From Pseudomonadota bacterium (GTDB lineage Bacteria; Pseudomonadota; Alphaproteobacteria; Rhizobiales; Xanthobacteraceae): 46,321 nucleotides of DNA. Below, piece after piece: positions 7,149 through 13,689 of this stretch (the stretch's first letter is position 1; the number at the start of each line of letters is the position of its first letter). The stretch is from positions 1-46,321 of the forward strand of contig JAEXYA010000045.1 in the NCBI GenBank assembly GCA_023451825.1, in the 5' to 3' direction. The translations under genes were made by a program, and so were the position numbers. The notes beneath the pieces are model-generated. The model did not search any database and had not been told where the DNA came from. It worked only from the letters and a program-made list of their open reading frames with translations.

Positions 7149-7165
7149 TTTGCTTAAACCCGATC

Positions 7166-7183
7166 AAAGGCATATTTGCGCAT
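7166..7183. promoter_or_regulatory. Operator O3 and -10 region of the repressor promoter
   Basis: AAAGGCATATTTGCGCAT matches the site at 8017 in 15 of 18 positions, with one half-site degenerate (GGC for GCGC). It contains the rightward -10 box CATATT (7171-7176), 17 bases from TTTTGC, and runs into the ATG of the repressor at 7182. Binding here would autorepress the repressor gene. Confidence 0.6.
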
Positions 7184-8018
7184 GACTCAGAATCAGCAGC
7201 GTTGGCGCGCGCTTATCGACGCCAATCTACCGCAGACGTCGGCAAAGGCGCGCCTAGGGGGATTTCTGGGCGAGCCCGCCGGCCCAGAAGGCCATTCGCC
7301 AGAAGCGATAAAGGCGTGGATCGTCAAAACGACGGCGGCGCTCAACATCTCACCGACTACATTGGCCAAAAAGGCTGGCCTCGCACCGTCGACGATCAAC
7401 CGTTTTCTATTGGGAACAGGGTCTCAGAAGAACGTAAGCGCAAGCACAATCGATCGGCTGACCGCGACGGCGGTTGACCTGGTGGCCCAAGCCGCGGACA
7501 CGAAGGTCCACACTGCTTCGGCAGCGCTTCCCGAAACCTCGGCGCTTTCAGTTTATGTGGCAGGCCAGGCATCTTTGACGCCTTCTTCATCCTTCATGGG
7601 CAAGACGGCCACCCATTTGATCGGCGCCATCGTGCCGACGTCATTCCGGAAAGCTCGACTGTTTGCGATCGCTATCGCCGATAGTCACGCGGAAGCAGCC
7701 TTTCCGAAAGGGACGATTGCAATCGCTTGCCCCGTAGATGACTTGGGGCGACTCCCAAACTCCGCCGAGCGCGTCTGCGTCCATATTCGTGAGGGCGAGC
7801 TATTCTCGACCACGGTGCGTGAGGTGAGAGTCAGCCCTAATAATGAGATCTGGCTCGTTGGGCTTTCGAAGGACCACGGGGTAAGGGATCAGTTTGTACC
7901 TGACCTGGCAGAGTTAACATCAGGCGATGCTCCGACCTTTATTTCAGGCATAATTATAAGTAGTTACCGGCCAGAGCCGACCTTTCCAATGGCCGATCTC
8001 TTCAAAAAGCGCGATTAA
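7182..8018 (+). CDS. CI-like phage repressor with degenerate S24-type C-terminal domain
   Basis: A 278-residue protein. An N-terminal arm leads to a helix-turn-helix at about 50-72 (ALNISPTTLAKKAGLAPSTI). The C-terminal half (about 150-260) has the order of an S24/LexA-type dimerisation domain: ADSHAEAAFPKGTIAIA corresponds to the DSM-to-GD segment and VCVHIREGELFSTTVREVRV to the strand that normally carries the catalytic lysine. The serine is present, but DSM has become DSH and the lysine position appears to be arginine or threonine, so autocleavage is doubtful. The ATG at 7182 has no Shine-Dalgarno and lies at the predicted transcription start. It is expected to bind the GCGC-N6-GCGC operators on both sides of its own gene and maintain lysogeny. 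Confidence 0.75.
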   Translation: MTQNQQRWRALIDANLPQTSAKARLGGFLGEPAGPEGHSPEAIKAWIVKTTAALNISPTTLAKKAGLAPSTINRFLLGTGSQKNVSASTIDRLTATAVDLVAQAADTKVHTASAALPETSALSVYVAGQASLTPSSSFMGKTATHLIGAIVPTSFRKARLFAIAIADSHAEAAFPKGTIAIACPVDDLGRLPNSAERVCVHIREGELFSTTVREVRVSPNNEIWLVGLSKDHGVRDQFVPDLAELTSGDAPTFISGIIISSYRPEPTFPMADLFKKRD

Positions 8019-8034
8019 GCGCATATTTGCGCTT
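8017..8034. promoter_or_regulatory. Operator O4 upstream of the antirepressor
   Basis: AAGCGCATATTTGCGCTT is the best copy of the operator family: 7-base arms around a 4-base AT centre. It begins inside the stop codon of the repressor gene. A candidate -35 box TTGCGC follows at 8033-8038. Confidence 0.6.
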
Positions 8035-8040
8035 GCGCAG

Positions 8041-8060
8041 TAGGCGCATTTATGCGCTTA
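8041..8060. promoter_or_regulatory. Operator O5 over the antirepressor promoter
   Basis: TAGGCGCATTTATGCGCTTA fits GCGC-N6-GCGC and differs little from O1. It overlaps the candidate -10 box CTTAAT (8057-8062), which is 18 bases from TTGCGC. Its centre is 25 bases from O4. Repressor bound here should silence the antirepressor gene. Confidence 0.6.
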
Positions 8061-8084
8061 ATGCCTCCATCTTGTTGGAGGCAT
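8061..8084 (+). promoter_or_regulatory. Hairpin sequestering the antirepressor Shine-Dalgarno
   Basis: ATGCCTCCA (8061-8069) and TGGAGGCAT (8076-8084) are perfect complements of 9 bases with the 6-base loop TCTTGT. The right arm contains the GGAGG that serves the antirepressor ATG at 8086. A transcript starting at or before 8061 would fold this site shut. There is no U-tract, so it is not an intrinsic terminator. Confidence 0.6.
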
Positions 8085-8085
8085 C

Positions 8086-8805
8086 ATGTCAGCGCCTGCC
8101 CTTCTCCCAATCCCGTCTCAACCGACCATGTCGAGCCGCCAGATCGCAGATCTGCTCGGCAGCCGGCATGACAAGGTCAAGCAGTCGATCGAGCGACTGG
8201 TCGATCGGGCTACGATCGTCCGTCCCCCAATGGGGGATGAACCCTCTGTCGACACTATGGGCCGCCCTCGGACAGAGCGCGTCTATCTCGTAGGCAAGCG
8301 CGACAGCTACGTCATCGTCGCGCAGCTCTCGCCGGAGTTTACGGCCCGCCTCGTCGATCGATGGCAAGAGCTCGAGGCTGCAGCGGCGCCCATGGTGCCG
8401 CAGAGCTTCGCAGACGCCCTTCAACTGGCCGCCGATCAGCAGCGCGCTCTTGTCGCGCAGCAGGCCCACATTGCCGTCCTTGAGCCAAAGGCGGCAGCTC
8501 TTGATCAGATCGCCGAGATTGGCGGATCGACCAGCGTCACCCAGGCAGCGAAGAATCTGGGCATCGGGCCGAAAGACTTGCTTCGCTTCCTGTCAGAGAA
8601 CCGCTGGATCTATCGCATCGGCCTGACGGGTCCATGGACGGCATATCAAGACCGGATCGACGATGGCTACCTCGTTCAGAAGCTGCGCGTCGTCGCGGAA
8701 GAACACGCGTACCAGCAGGTGCGCGTGTCGCGGAAGGGCCTCGCGAAGCTGGGAGTTCTCCTGAACGCGAACGTGCAGCTCAATCTGCTCGACGGGGAAG
8801 ACTGA
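8086..8805 (+). CDS. Phage antirepressor, Rha-like N-terminus plus KilAC (ANT) domain
   Basis: A 239-residue protein. Residues 15-100 match the phage regulatory Rha pattern: MSSRQIADLLGSRHDKVKQS, then ERVYLVGKRDSYVIVAQLSP and an ARLVDRWQELE helix. Residues 125-235 are a KilAC/ANT domain: QIAEIGGSTSVTQAAKNLGI, GPKDLLRFLSENRWIYR, and QQVRVSRKGLAKLG at the end. In other temperate phages such proteins bind or displace the repressor to trigger induction. It lies directly behind the repressor gene, with two operators and a ribosome-site hairpin in the 67-base gap, so both transcription and translation appear to be held down. Its stop overlaps the next ATG (TGATG). Confidence 0.85.
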   Translation: MSAPALLPIPSQPTMSSRQIADLLGSRHDKVKQSIERLVDRATIVRPPMGDEPSVDTMGRPRTERVYLVGKRDSYVIVAQLSPEFTARLVDRWQELEAAAAPMVPQSFADALQLAADQQRALVAQQAHIAVLEPKAAALDQIAEIGGSTSVTQAAKNLGIGPKDLLRFLSENRWIYRIGLTGPWTAYQDRIDDGYLVQKLRVVAEEHAYQQVRVSRKGLAKLGVLLNANVQLNLLDGED

Positions 8806-9125
8806 TGCCGAACGCGCATGTTTCTCCCGAAGACCGCCTGCCCACCTTCGCCGAAGTTGAGGCATTTGACGCGGCGGCGGCCTGGGACCGCCTATCGCCC
8901 ACCGAGCAGCGCCGCATCGGCATTCTTGCCGTCCGGCTCGGCACCGTAGGCCAGCGGCTCAGCTATCCCCATGACGATTTCGTCTGCGTCGAGCGCCGCA
9001 TCATCGAATGCCGCGAGGGCGACGCGCTGGGCGACTTCTTCGATGCCGTCGAACCGCTTTGGCAGGTCCTGTTCGGCTGGACCGCCTCACCGTGGTCGAC
9101 TCCCGTCATCCGGCAGGTGGCGTGA
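8805..9125 (+). CDS. Hypothetical phage protein
   Basis: A 106-residue protein (MPNAHVSPEDRLPTFAEVEA at the start). It is mainly helical, with LSPTEQRRIGILAVRLGTVG in the middle and an aromatic C-terminus (WQVLFGWTASPW). Start and stop are set by one-base overlaps with the antirepressor and the Xre gene, so it is translated as part of that rightward operon. No family recognised. Confidence 0.65.
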   Translation: MPNAHVSPEDRLPTFAEVEAFDAAAAWDRLSPTEQRRIGILAVRLGTVGQRLSYPHDDFVCVERRIIECREGDALGDFFDAVEPLWQVLFGWTASPWSTPVIRQVA

Positions 9126-9458
9126 TGGCGCTGCCCCTCGCGTTCTCTGGAAAATCCATTCGACTTCGCCGCAAGGCATTTGGCCTGAGCCAAGTCGAGG
9201 TGGCCGGCCAGGCTGGGGTCTCGCAGGCCACCATCACTCGCATTGAGACTGAACCAAATAATGAGGCCGGCGCGGCGTTGAAGGTCATGGCGGTGCTGCG
9301 CATGTTCGATACAGCCCCCTGTCGATCGCCCCGCCCTCACCGATCTCCTCGCCCTCCTGCATCTAGTCCGCTCCGAGCATGGTGTGGATGTACCGGAGCG
9401 TCATTTCGAGACGTTGCGGAAGCTGACATCCACAAAAGCACCGGAGGCAGACCGATGA
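9125..9458 (+). pseudogene. Xre-family regulator with a one-base frameshift
   Basis: The frame from ATG 9125 gives a clear Xre helix-turn-helix: IRLRRKAFGLSQVEVAGQAG, then VSQATITRIETEP. After MFDTAPC this frame turns into arginine- and proline-rich nonsense, while the +1 frame continues as a natural helix (VDRPALTDLLALLHLVRSEH, then FETLRKLTST) and ends with a TGA that overlaps the ATG at 9455. Removing one C from the run of five at 9315-9319 restores a 110-residue protein reading DTAPVDRPAL. Either the gene is broken, or it uses a programmed shift, or the run was miscalled. The intact protein would be a small regulator of the rightward operon. Confidence 0.65.
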
Positions 9459-9649
9459 GCCAAACATCGAAAGCGATGGCGAACTTATTGGCCGCGTCAA
9501 CAGCTGACCTCGGCGACGAGCGCGAAGTGATCCGCGCGCTGACCGCTGCCGGCATCGCTATGGCCGACATCATCGCCTATGGCGATGAAGCAACTGAGCA
9601 CGCCCGTAGCATGCGCTACCTCCGTGCGGCTGATGAGGCGGGAGCATGA
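9455..9649 (+). CDS. Small hypothetical protein
   Basis: A 64-residue, largely helical protein (MSQTSKAMANLLAASTADLG, then REVIRALTAAGIAMADIIAY). GGAGG precedes the ATG by about 7 bases and the ATG overlaps the end of the repaired Xre frame by ATGA, which fixes the start. It overlaps the 3' end of the convergent EAL gene by 34 bases. The name of the family is not known to me; similar ATP-free helical microproteins are common in rhizobial prophages. Confidence 0.6.
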   Translation: MSQTSKAMANLLAASTADLGDEREVIRALTAAGIAMADIIAYGDEATEHARSMRYLRAADEAGA

Positions 9650-10419
9650 ACATTCATCCGCATATCGAAATTGGGCACAAAGGGCAGCGACATCAGCCCG
9701 GGCTTCGCGAAAAGGTAGCCCTGGAACAGCGTAATGCCGGCCGCCCGGAGCACGGTCAGCTCGGCCTCGTTCTCGACGCCCTCTGCCAAGACGACAATGT
9801 CGAGCGCGTTCGCGATCTGCACGAGGCCGGCCACAATGACTTGCTTGGCGTGGCTCAGATGGATGTCGCGCAAGAGCTCCATGTCGATTTTGATCAGATC
9901 GGGCTGCAGCTGAGCCAGCAAGCCCAGTCCGGCATAGCCCGCGCCGAAGTCATCGAGGGCGGTGATGAAACCGAGTTTGCGATACGCGGCGATGATCTTT
10001 TTGACGTGCGCGACGTCGGTCATCCGCTCGTTCTCGGTGAACTCGAACATCAGGTTCTTGTGCGGGAAGTTCGCGCGCTTTGCAGCTGCGAGCGACTTCT
10101 GGATACAGGCGCTCGGCTCATAGACGGCGTTTGGCATGAAGTTGATCGAGAGCCTGACGTCGTCGGCTGCAAACAGCCGGCCGGCGGTCTCGATCGCCAT
10201 CACGCGCGCTGCCTGGTCAAAGCGATACCGGGTTTCTTCGGTGACCTGGCTCAAGATCGAATATGCGGACTCGCCGTTGGCGCCGCGTACCAACGCTTCG
10301 TAACCCCACACCCTGCGAGCGTTCACATCGACGATGGGCTGGAAAGCCATCTTGAATTCGAAAGGAAGCGAGATGTCTTCGCGACATCCCTCGCACTTGA
10401 CGCCAGCCATACCGCTCAT
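9616..10419 (-). CDS. EAL-domain cyclic di-GMP phosphodiesterase
   Basis: A stand-alone EAL domain of 267 residues with no membrane or sensor domain, except a CEGC motif near the N-terminus that might bind a metal. All residues expected for hydrolysis of c-di-GMP to pGpG are visible: the E of YEALVRG, the N of SINFMPN, the E of FEFTENE, DD of LDDFGAGYAGL, the K of LIKIDMEL, the E of AEGVENE and the Q of LFQGYLFAKP. ATG 10419 sits almost on AAGGA; the ATG at 10410 has better spacing and may be used. It runs opposite to its neighbours inside the element, as cargo genes often do. Expected effect is lower c-di-GMP, hence more motility and less biofilm; this is inference from the family. Confidence 0.88.
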   Translation of the reverse strand: MSGMAGVKCEGCREDISLPFEFKMAFQPIVDVNARRVWGYEALVRGANGESAYSILSQVTEETRYRFDQAARVMAIETAGRLFAADDVRLSINFMPNAVYEPSACIQKSLAAAKRANFPHKNLMFEFTENERMTDVAHVKKIIAAYRKLGFITALDDFGAGYAGLGLLAQLQPDLIKIDMELLRDIHLSHAKQVIVAGLVQIANALDIVVLAEGVENEAELTVLRAAGITLFQGYLFAKPGLMSLPFVPNFDMRMNVHAPASSAARR

Positions 10420-10539
10420 TCCTTGCGTTGCAATCGGAAAAGCTTACCGATGCCAGATTGCATTGCGGTTAATGGGAAACGTTCGCTGGCCGACACATGG
10501 CTTGGTCGCACGTCCGGGCTTCAGGAGGACTCATGGAAC

Positions 10540-10866
10540 TCAGCAAGCAGCGCGGAGACGCTTCTCACGTCCGAGGTTATCGCACTCGACTTTGATAGCG
10601 GCAACAATCGCGATCACCGCCGATCGATACACTTGCAGAGATGGATCCGACACCGGCCCGAAGCTCACTTTGAAGCTGGTGCTGCTGGCCTGAACCTGCA
10701 TGAAGAGACCGCTCGGCCAAGGCCCATGAAGAACGAGCGCGCGATTACGGATGACCTTTTCCAGGTCCTCGGAAAATTTGTTCGGCAAAAGCACCACCTG
10801 CAAAACATTGATTGTCTGAAACGACTGACAGGTAGCACGCCGCTGCTCGATTTGCAGCGCGGTCAT
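10540..10866 (-). CDS. Hypothetical protein
   Basis: A 108-residue protein (MTALQIEQRRATCQSFQTIN at the start). It alternates strands and helices (VLQVVLLPNKFSEDLEKVIR, then FKVSFGPVSDPSLQVYR) and ends in VYRSAVIAIVAAIKVECDN, a plausible helix. The ribosome binding site is weak. It lies 121 bases upstream of the EAL gene on the same strand, so the two could form one cargo unit. No family recognised; a PilZ-like receptor was considered but the RxxxR and DxSxxG motifs are absent. Confidence 0.5.
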   Translation of the reverse strand: MTALQIEQRRATCQSFQTINVLQVVLLPNKFSEDLEKVIRNRALVLHGPWPSGLFMQVQASSTSFKVSFGPVSDPSLQVYRSAVIAIVAAIKVECDNLGREKRLRAAC

Positions 10867-10979
10867 CGCGGGAACTCACAATGTGAATCCGACGCGCGGA
10901 CCGCTGCACCTGCAGCAACCACGCCACATCTTTCCACGATCTCTTGTCCCGCTGCACTCCCATGATCGAGGTACCCGCC

Positions 10980-11327
10980 ATGAGCCGCCTTGCCCACAAC
11001 GACCAGACGCTCTCGAGGGCAGCGAACGAGCTGATGCTGACCATCGCCGCTATCGAAGTCGCTGACGACCATGCACCGGAGATCGCCGGGCTGATTGATC
11101 GCCAGGACACGCTGGTGTCGCTGCTGGAGATCACACAGCCGGACACCGAGGCCGGCCTGGTGGCGAAGGCCGCTGCCCTGCTTGCCGAAGGGCCGGAATG
11201 CACCTTGCCGTCGCGTCAAGAGCGACTGGCTATCAGCTTGGCCACCGACATCCTGCGGACGTTCGGCGGAAAGGTGCTGCCGCGCATCCCCACAACGAAG
11301 ACAGCAGAAGCGGTGGCGACACCATGA
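10980..11327 (+). CDS. Hypothetical phage protein
   Basis: A 115-residue protein starting MSRLAHNDQTLSRAANELML. The ATG at 10980 is chosen because GAGG lies 8 bases before it; two upstream in-frame ATGs lack such a site. It is mostly helical and acidic (IAAIEVADDHAPEIAGLIDR, then LEITQPDTEAGLVAKAAALL). Its stop forms an ATGA overlap with a 34-residue membrane-protein gene. No function can be given. Confidence 0.65.
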   Translation: MSRLAHNDQTLSRAANELMLTIAAIEVADDHAPEIAGLIDRQDTLVSLLEITQPDTEAGLVAKAAALLAEGPECTLPSRQERLAISLATDILRTFGGKVLPRIPTTKTAEAVATP

Positions 11328-11428
11328 CGATTTTGCGCACGGCCGTAGAGGACCTGGCCGCCCTCGCTTCTCTCGCTCTGTTCATGTCGATGATCATGGT
11401 GTGGGCCGTCGCTCTGGGCGGCTCCTGA
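11324..11428 (+). CDS. 34-residue membrane microprotein
   Basis: The frame starts MTILRTAVEDLAALASLALF and continues as hydrophobic residues to a WAVALGGS end: a short amphipathic start and one likely transmembrane helix. Its ATG overlaps the stop of the preceding gene (ATGA), which is the main support for it being translated. Small single-span proteins at such positions in phages can be regulators of membrane processes or lysis, but nothing here proves either. Confidence 0.5.
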   Translation: MTILRTAVEDLAALASLALFMSMIMVWAVALGGS

Positions 11429-11537
11429 GATCCAAATTCGGCATGCGTCTGTAATAGGTAGGGCCGCAGCAGGCGCTCGGCCCGGTACACACCGCAAAGG
11501 CGGGCGAGATCGGCGCAACCGATCGGGAGTGACTGCG

Positions 11538-12764
11538 ATGATCCCTGTGTTCGAAGCAAACGTTAAACTGAATTTTCCTAGGCCGCCGGGACTCGACCAC
11601 AAGCTGAGCCTGTTGCAGCCAATCGAAGCTATCGGCCCTGATGCCCCGGTGATCGCTGTCTACAATCGCTTCGCCAAGGCATACGCTGACTATCTGATCG
11701 ATGCCGTGTCGAATCCGGATGCGGACGTCACCATTGCTGACCGCGTGGTTTGGGAGGTGATCGCTACCCCCGCAAACACGCCAGAAGGCATGCTGTTGAA
11801 GCTTAAGGCGATCGGCAGCCAGATCGGCTCAGCGTGCGGCTATGGCAGTGAGGACGACTGGCTGACTGGCGACTGGGGCGCAAGCGAGGCTGATCTCAGC
11901 GGCAACAAGCTGGAGGTCGAGGCGCTGCTGCAGCTTCGCGCGGATCTGCGTCGCATCTCGGCGCCAGCGCCTTCGCCATCGCTCGGTGCGGTATCGCCCG
12001 ATCTCGCGATGATGCTGACGATGTGGAAGGGTCTCGATAAGGCGGCGAACAAGGCAATGCTGGCCGCTGATACCGGACCGTCAGAGATCGACTGCAACCT
12101 CAAATTCGAAAGCGAGCGCGCTTGTTCTGCCGAGCTTTCGCTGCGGCTTGCCATCCTCAACACGCCAGCGAAGTCCTTAGCCGACATGATCGCGAAGTTC
12201 GACGTCGTCCGATTTTACGCGGAATCTGACGACTGGGTGGCGTGCATGAACGGCGGCAACAACGGCACCGAGTCGGCGCTGTGGGCGATTTGCGGTGATC
12301 TGCTCGCGCTCGGTCCTGTGGCCTACGGCGCGTCGACGAAGGAGCCCTGCTATGCCGAGGGCGTCGCCCGGCTTTTCCGGCGCACGGTTGATGATTTCGA
12401 CGCCGCGGATGAGGCCGGAGCGTCGCGGCTCCTTCGCGAGGGCGTTTTTGAGCGGATCGCCACGCTTAAGAGCGCGGCCTCGCTGGATGTTGCGCGATCC
12501 ATCACCGGCGCGCTCTTCCAACTGGCCATCGTGCCATCACTGATGGATCAGGCGATCCACAGCGGCGGCTGGCGCAGTTCGTTGGGGTCGAATCCAGATG
12601 CGGCGCTTGATCCTCCGGAAGAATCCATCCGTCTGGAGCGTGAAGTCTATCGGCTTATTTGGTCCGCGGTGTCCGCGATCGCCAGTGCGCACGGGATCAA
12701 GAAGCGTGATTATGCCGGCGACTTCTTCATCGAGCCCAACCCGTTTGAAACAACGGTAGCGTGA
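11538..12764 (+). CDS. Hypothetical phage protein
   Basis: A 408-residue protein (MIPVFEANVKLNFPRPPGLD at the start). ATG 11538 is preferred to GTG 11529 because GGGAG lies 8 bases before it. It has no membrane segment or recognised domain. Helical segments dominate (PVIAVYNRFAKAYADYLIDA; NKLEVEALLQLRADLRRI; EVYRLIWSAVSAIASAHGIK). Codon use and GC resemble the rest of the rightward element. It is preceded by 109 bases without a gene, containing an inverted GGGCCG/CGGCCC pair, and its stop overlaps the RNase HI start by one base, so it is translated together with that gene and the Xis-like and integrase genes. Confidence 0.65.
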   Translation: MIPVFEANVKLNFPRPPGLDHKLSLLQPIEAIGPDAPVIAVYNRFAKAYADYLIDAVSNPDADVTIADRVVWEVIATPANTPEGMLLKLKAIGSQIGSACGYGSEDDWLTGDWGASEADLSGNKLEVEALLQLRADLRRISAPAPSPSLGAVSPDLAMMLTMWKGLDKAANKAMLAADTGPSEIDCNLKFESERACSAELSLRLAILNTPAKSLADMIAKFDVVRFYAESDDWVACMNGGNNGTESALWAICGDLLALGPVAYGASTKEPCYAEGVARLFRRTVDDFDAADEAGASRLLREGVFERIATLKSAASLDVARSITGALFQLAIVPSLMDQAIHSGGWRSSLGSNPDAALDPPEESIRLEREVYRLIWSAVSAIASAHGIKKRDYAGDFFIEPNPFETTVA

Positions 12765-13399
12765 TGGGCAATCTCAACTGGGACAAGGCAAAGCCGCGCA
12801 AGCCGATCGAGACGGGCTATCAAGACTCGCTGAGCAAACGGGCGGCGCATGCCGACCGCAACTGGCGACGGTCGGCGCCGTCCGAGAAAGACCGGCAGCT
12901 GGCGCTTGCCCCGCTGGGATCCGACCACCGCGTCGCTCGCGCCAAGATGGCTTTGGCCACCGCGACCGCAGCGGTGATCCATACCGACGGTGGCTGCGAG
13001 CCGAACCCTGGCCGCGGCGGATGGGGCACCACGATTGAGGTGGCGGGGCTGGAGACGGTCAGCCTGTGGGGCGGCATCGACGACACTACGAATAATCGGA
13101 TGGAGATGACGGCCGCGATCGTGGCCTTGTCGGTCCTGCCGACCGGCTGCGGTGCAACGATTTACAGCGACAGCCAATACCTGGTGAAAGGGATGACCCA
13201 GTGGCTTGCGGGATGGAAGCGGAAGGGGTTTCGACGCGGTGGCACCTTGATCCCCAACACTGACCTATGGCGCACCCTCGACGCGCTCAGCCGCGGCAAG
13301 GCGATCAATTGGCGCTGGGTCCGAGGCCACAATGGGCACGCCGGGAACGAGCGCGTGGACCGGCTGGCTTCCCGCGGCAGGCGGGAGCAATCGCCATGA
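12764..13399 (+). CDS. rnhA: Ribonuclease HI
   Basis: A 211-residue protein with a basic 65-residue N-terminal extension before a standard RNase HI domain. The four carboxylates are visible: D in IHTDGGCEPNPGRGGWG, E in TNNRMEMTAAIVAL, D in IYSDSQYLVKG and D in NERVDRLASR, with the flexible-loop histidine in RGHNGHAGNE. The basic handle region WLAGWKRKGF is also present. It cuts RNA in RNA-DNA hybrids. This is a phage-borne copy, separate from the housekeeping gene; a role in removing primers or R-loops during replication or excision of the element is likely but inferred. It overlaps its neighbours by one and four bases. Confidence 0.9.
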   Translation: MGNLNWDKAKPRKPIETGYQDSLSKRAAHADRNWRRSAPSEKDRQLALAPLGSDHRVARAKMALATATAAVIHTDGGCEPNPGRGGWGTTIEVAGLETVSLWGGIDDTTNNRMEMTAAIVALSVLPTGCGATIYSDSQYLVKGMTQWLAGWKRKGFRRGGTLIPNTDLWRTLDALSRGKAINWRWVRGHNGHAGNERVDRLASRGRREQSP

Positions 13400-13689
13400 C
13401 ACGCGCGTCGACCATCGAAAAGCTGCCCCTGTTTGCCAGCGAAGAAGCGCTTGCCGCCGCACTGATGGGAGCTGGAAATACCGTCCGGTGGCGGCAGATT
13501 GCCCCTTTACTGGAGCGCCGGGGATTTCCTACCGTGAACCCCGAAATGGGCGGCCGATACGTCCCCGCCGTAAAGGCATTCTTCGACAAAGAGCACGGCC
13601 TTAGCTCGGTGAAACCGGCGGCCGTCTTGGATGGTGCTGAAAGGTTCGGCGACGGATGGAAGAAGAGCGCGCAAAGGCGCCAGGGCTAA
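13396..13689 (+). CDS. Xis-like winged-helix protein
   Basis: A 97-residue protein. The segment ASEEALAAALMGAGNTVRWR, QIAPLLERRGFPTVNPEMGG and RYVPAVKAFFDKEHG forms a winged-helix-like pattern that I have seen encoded directly before integrases in rhizobial genomes. Its ATG overlaps the RNase HI stop (ATGA) and its end overlaps the integrase start by 34 bases. By position and size it is the likely directionality factor for excision. Sequence similarity to proven excisionases is not evident, so the role is inferred. Confidence 0.65.
   Translation: MTRASTIEKLPLFASEEALAAALMGAGNTVRWRQIAPLLERRGFPTVNPEMGGRYVPAVKAFFDKEHGLSSVKPAAVLDGAERFGDGWKKSAQRRQG

Noticed and set aside
8061..8170. Short leader-peptide frame starting at ATG 8061 in the antirepressor hairpin
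   Set aside because: No ribosome binding site of its own and no regulatory codon run; the ATG is simply part of the stem.
10533..10595. 20-residue frame with a strong GGAGG start signal, beginning MELSKQRGDA
   Set aside because: It is antisense to the end of the 108-residue minus-strand frame and has no overlap partner; it may be a relic of a lost gene but cannot be supported.
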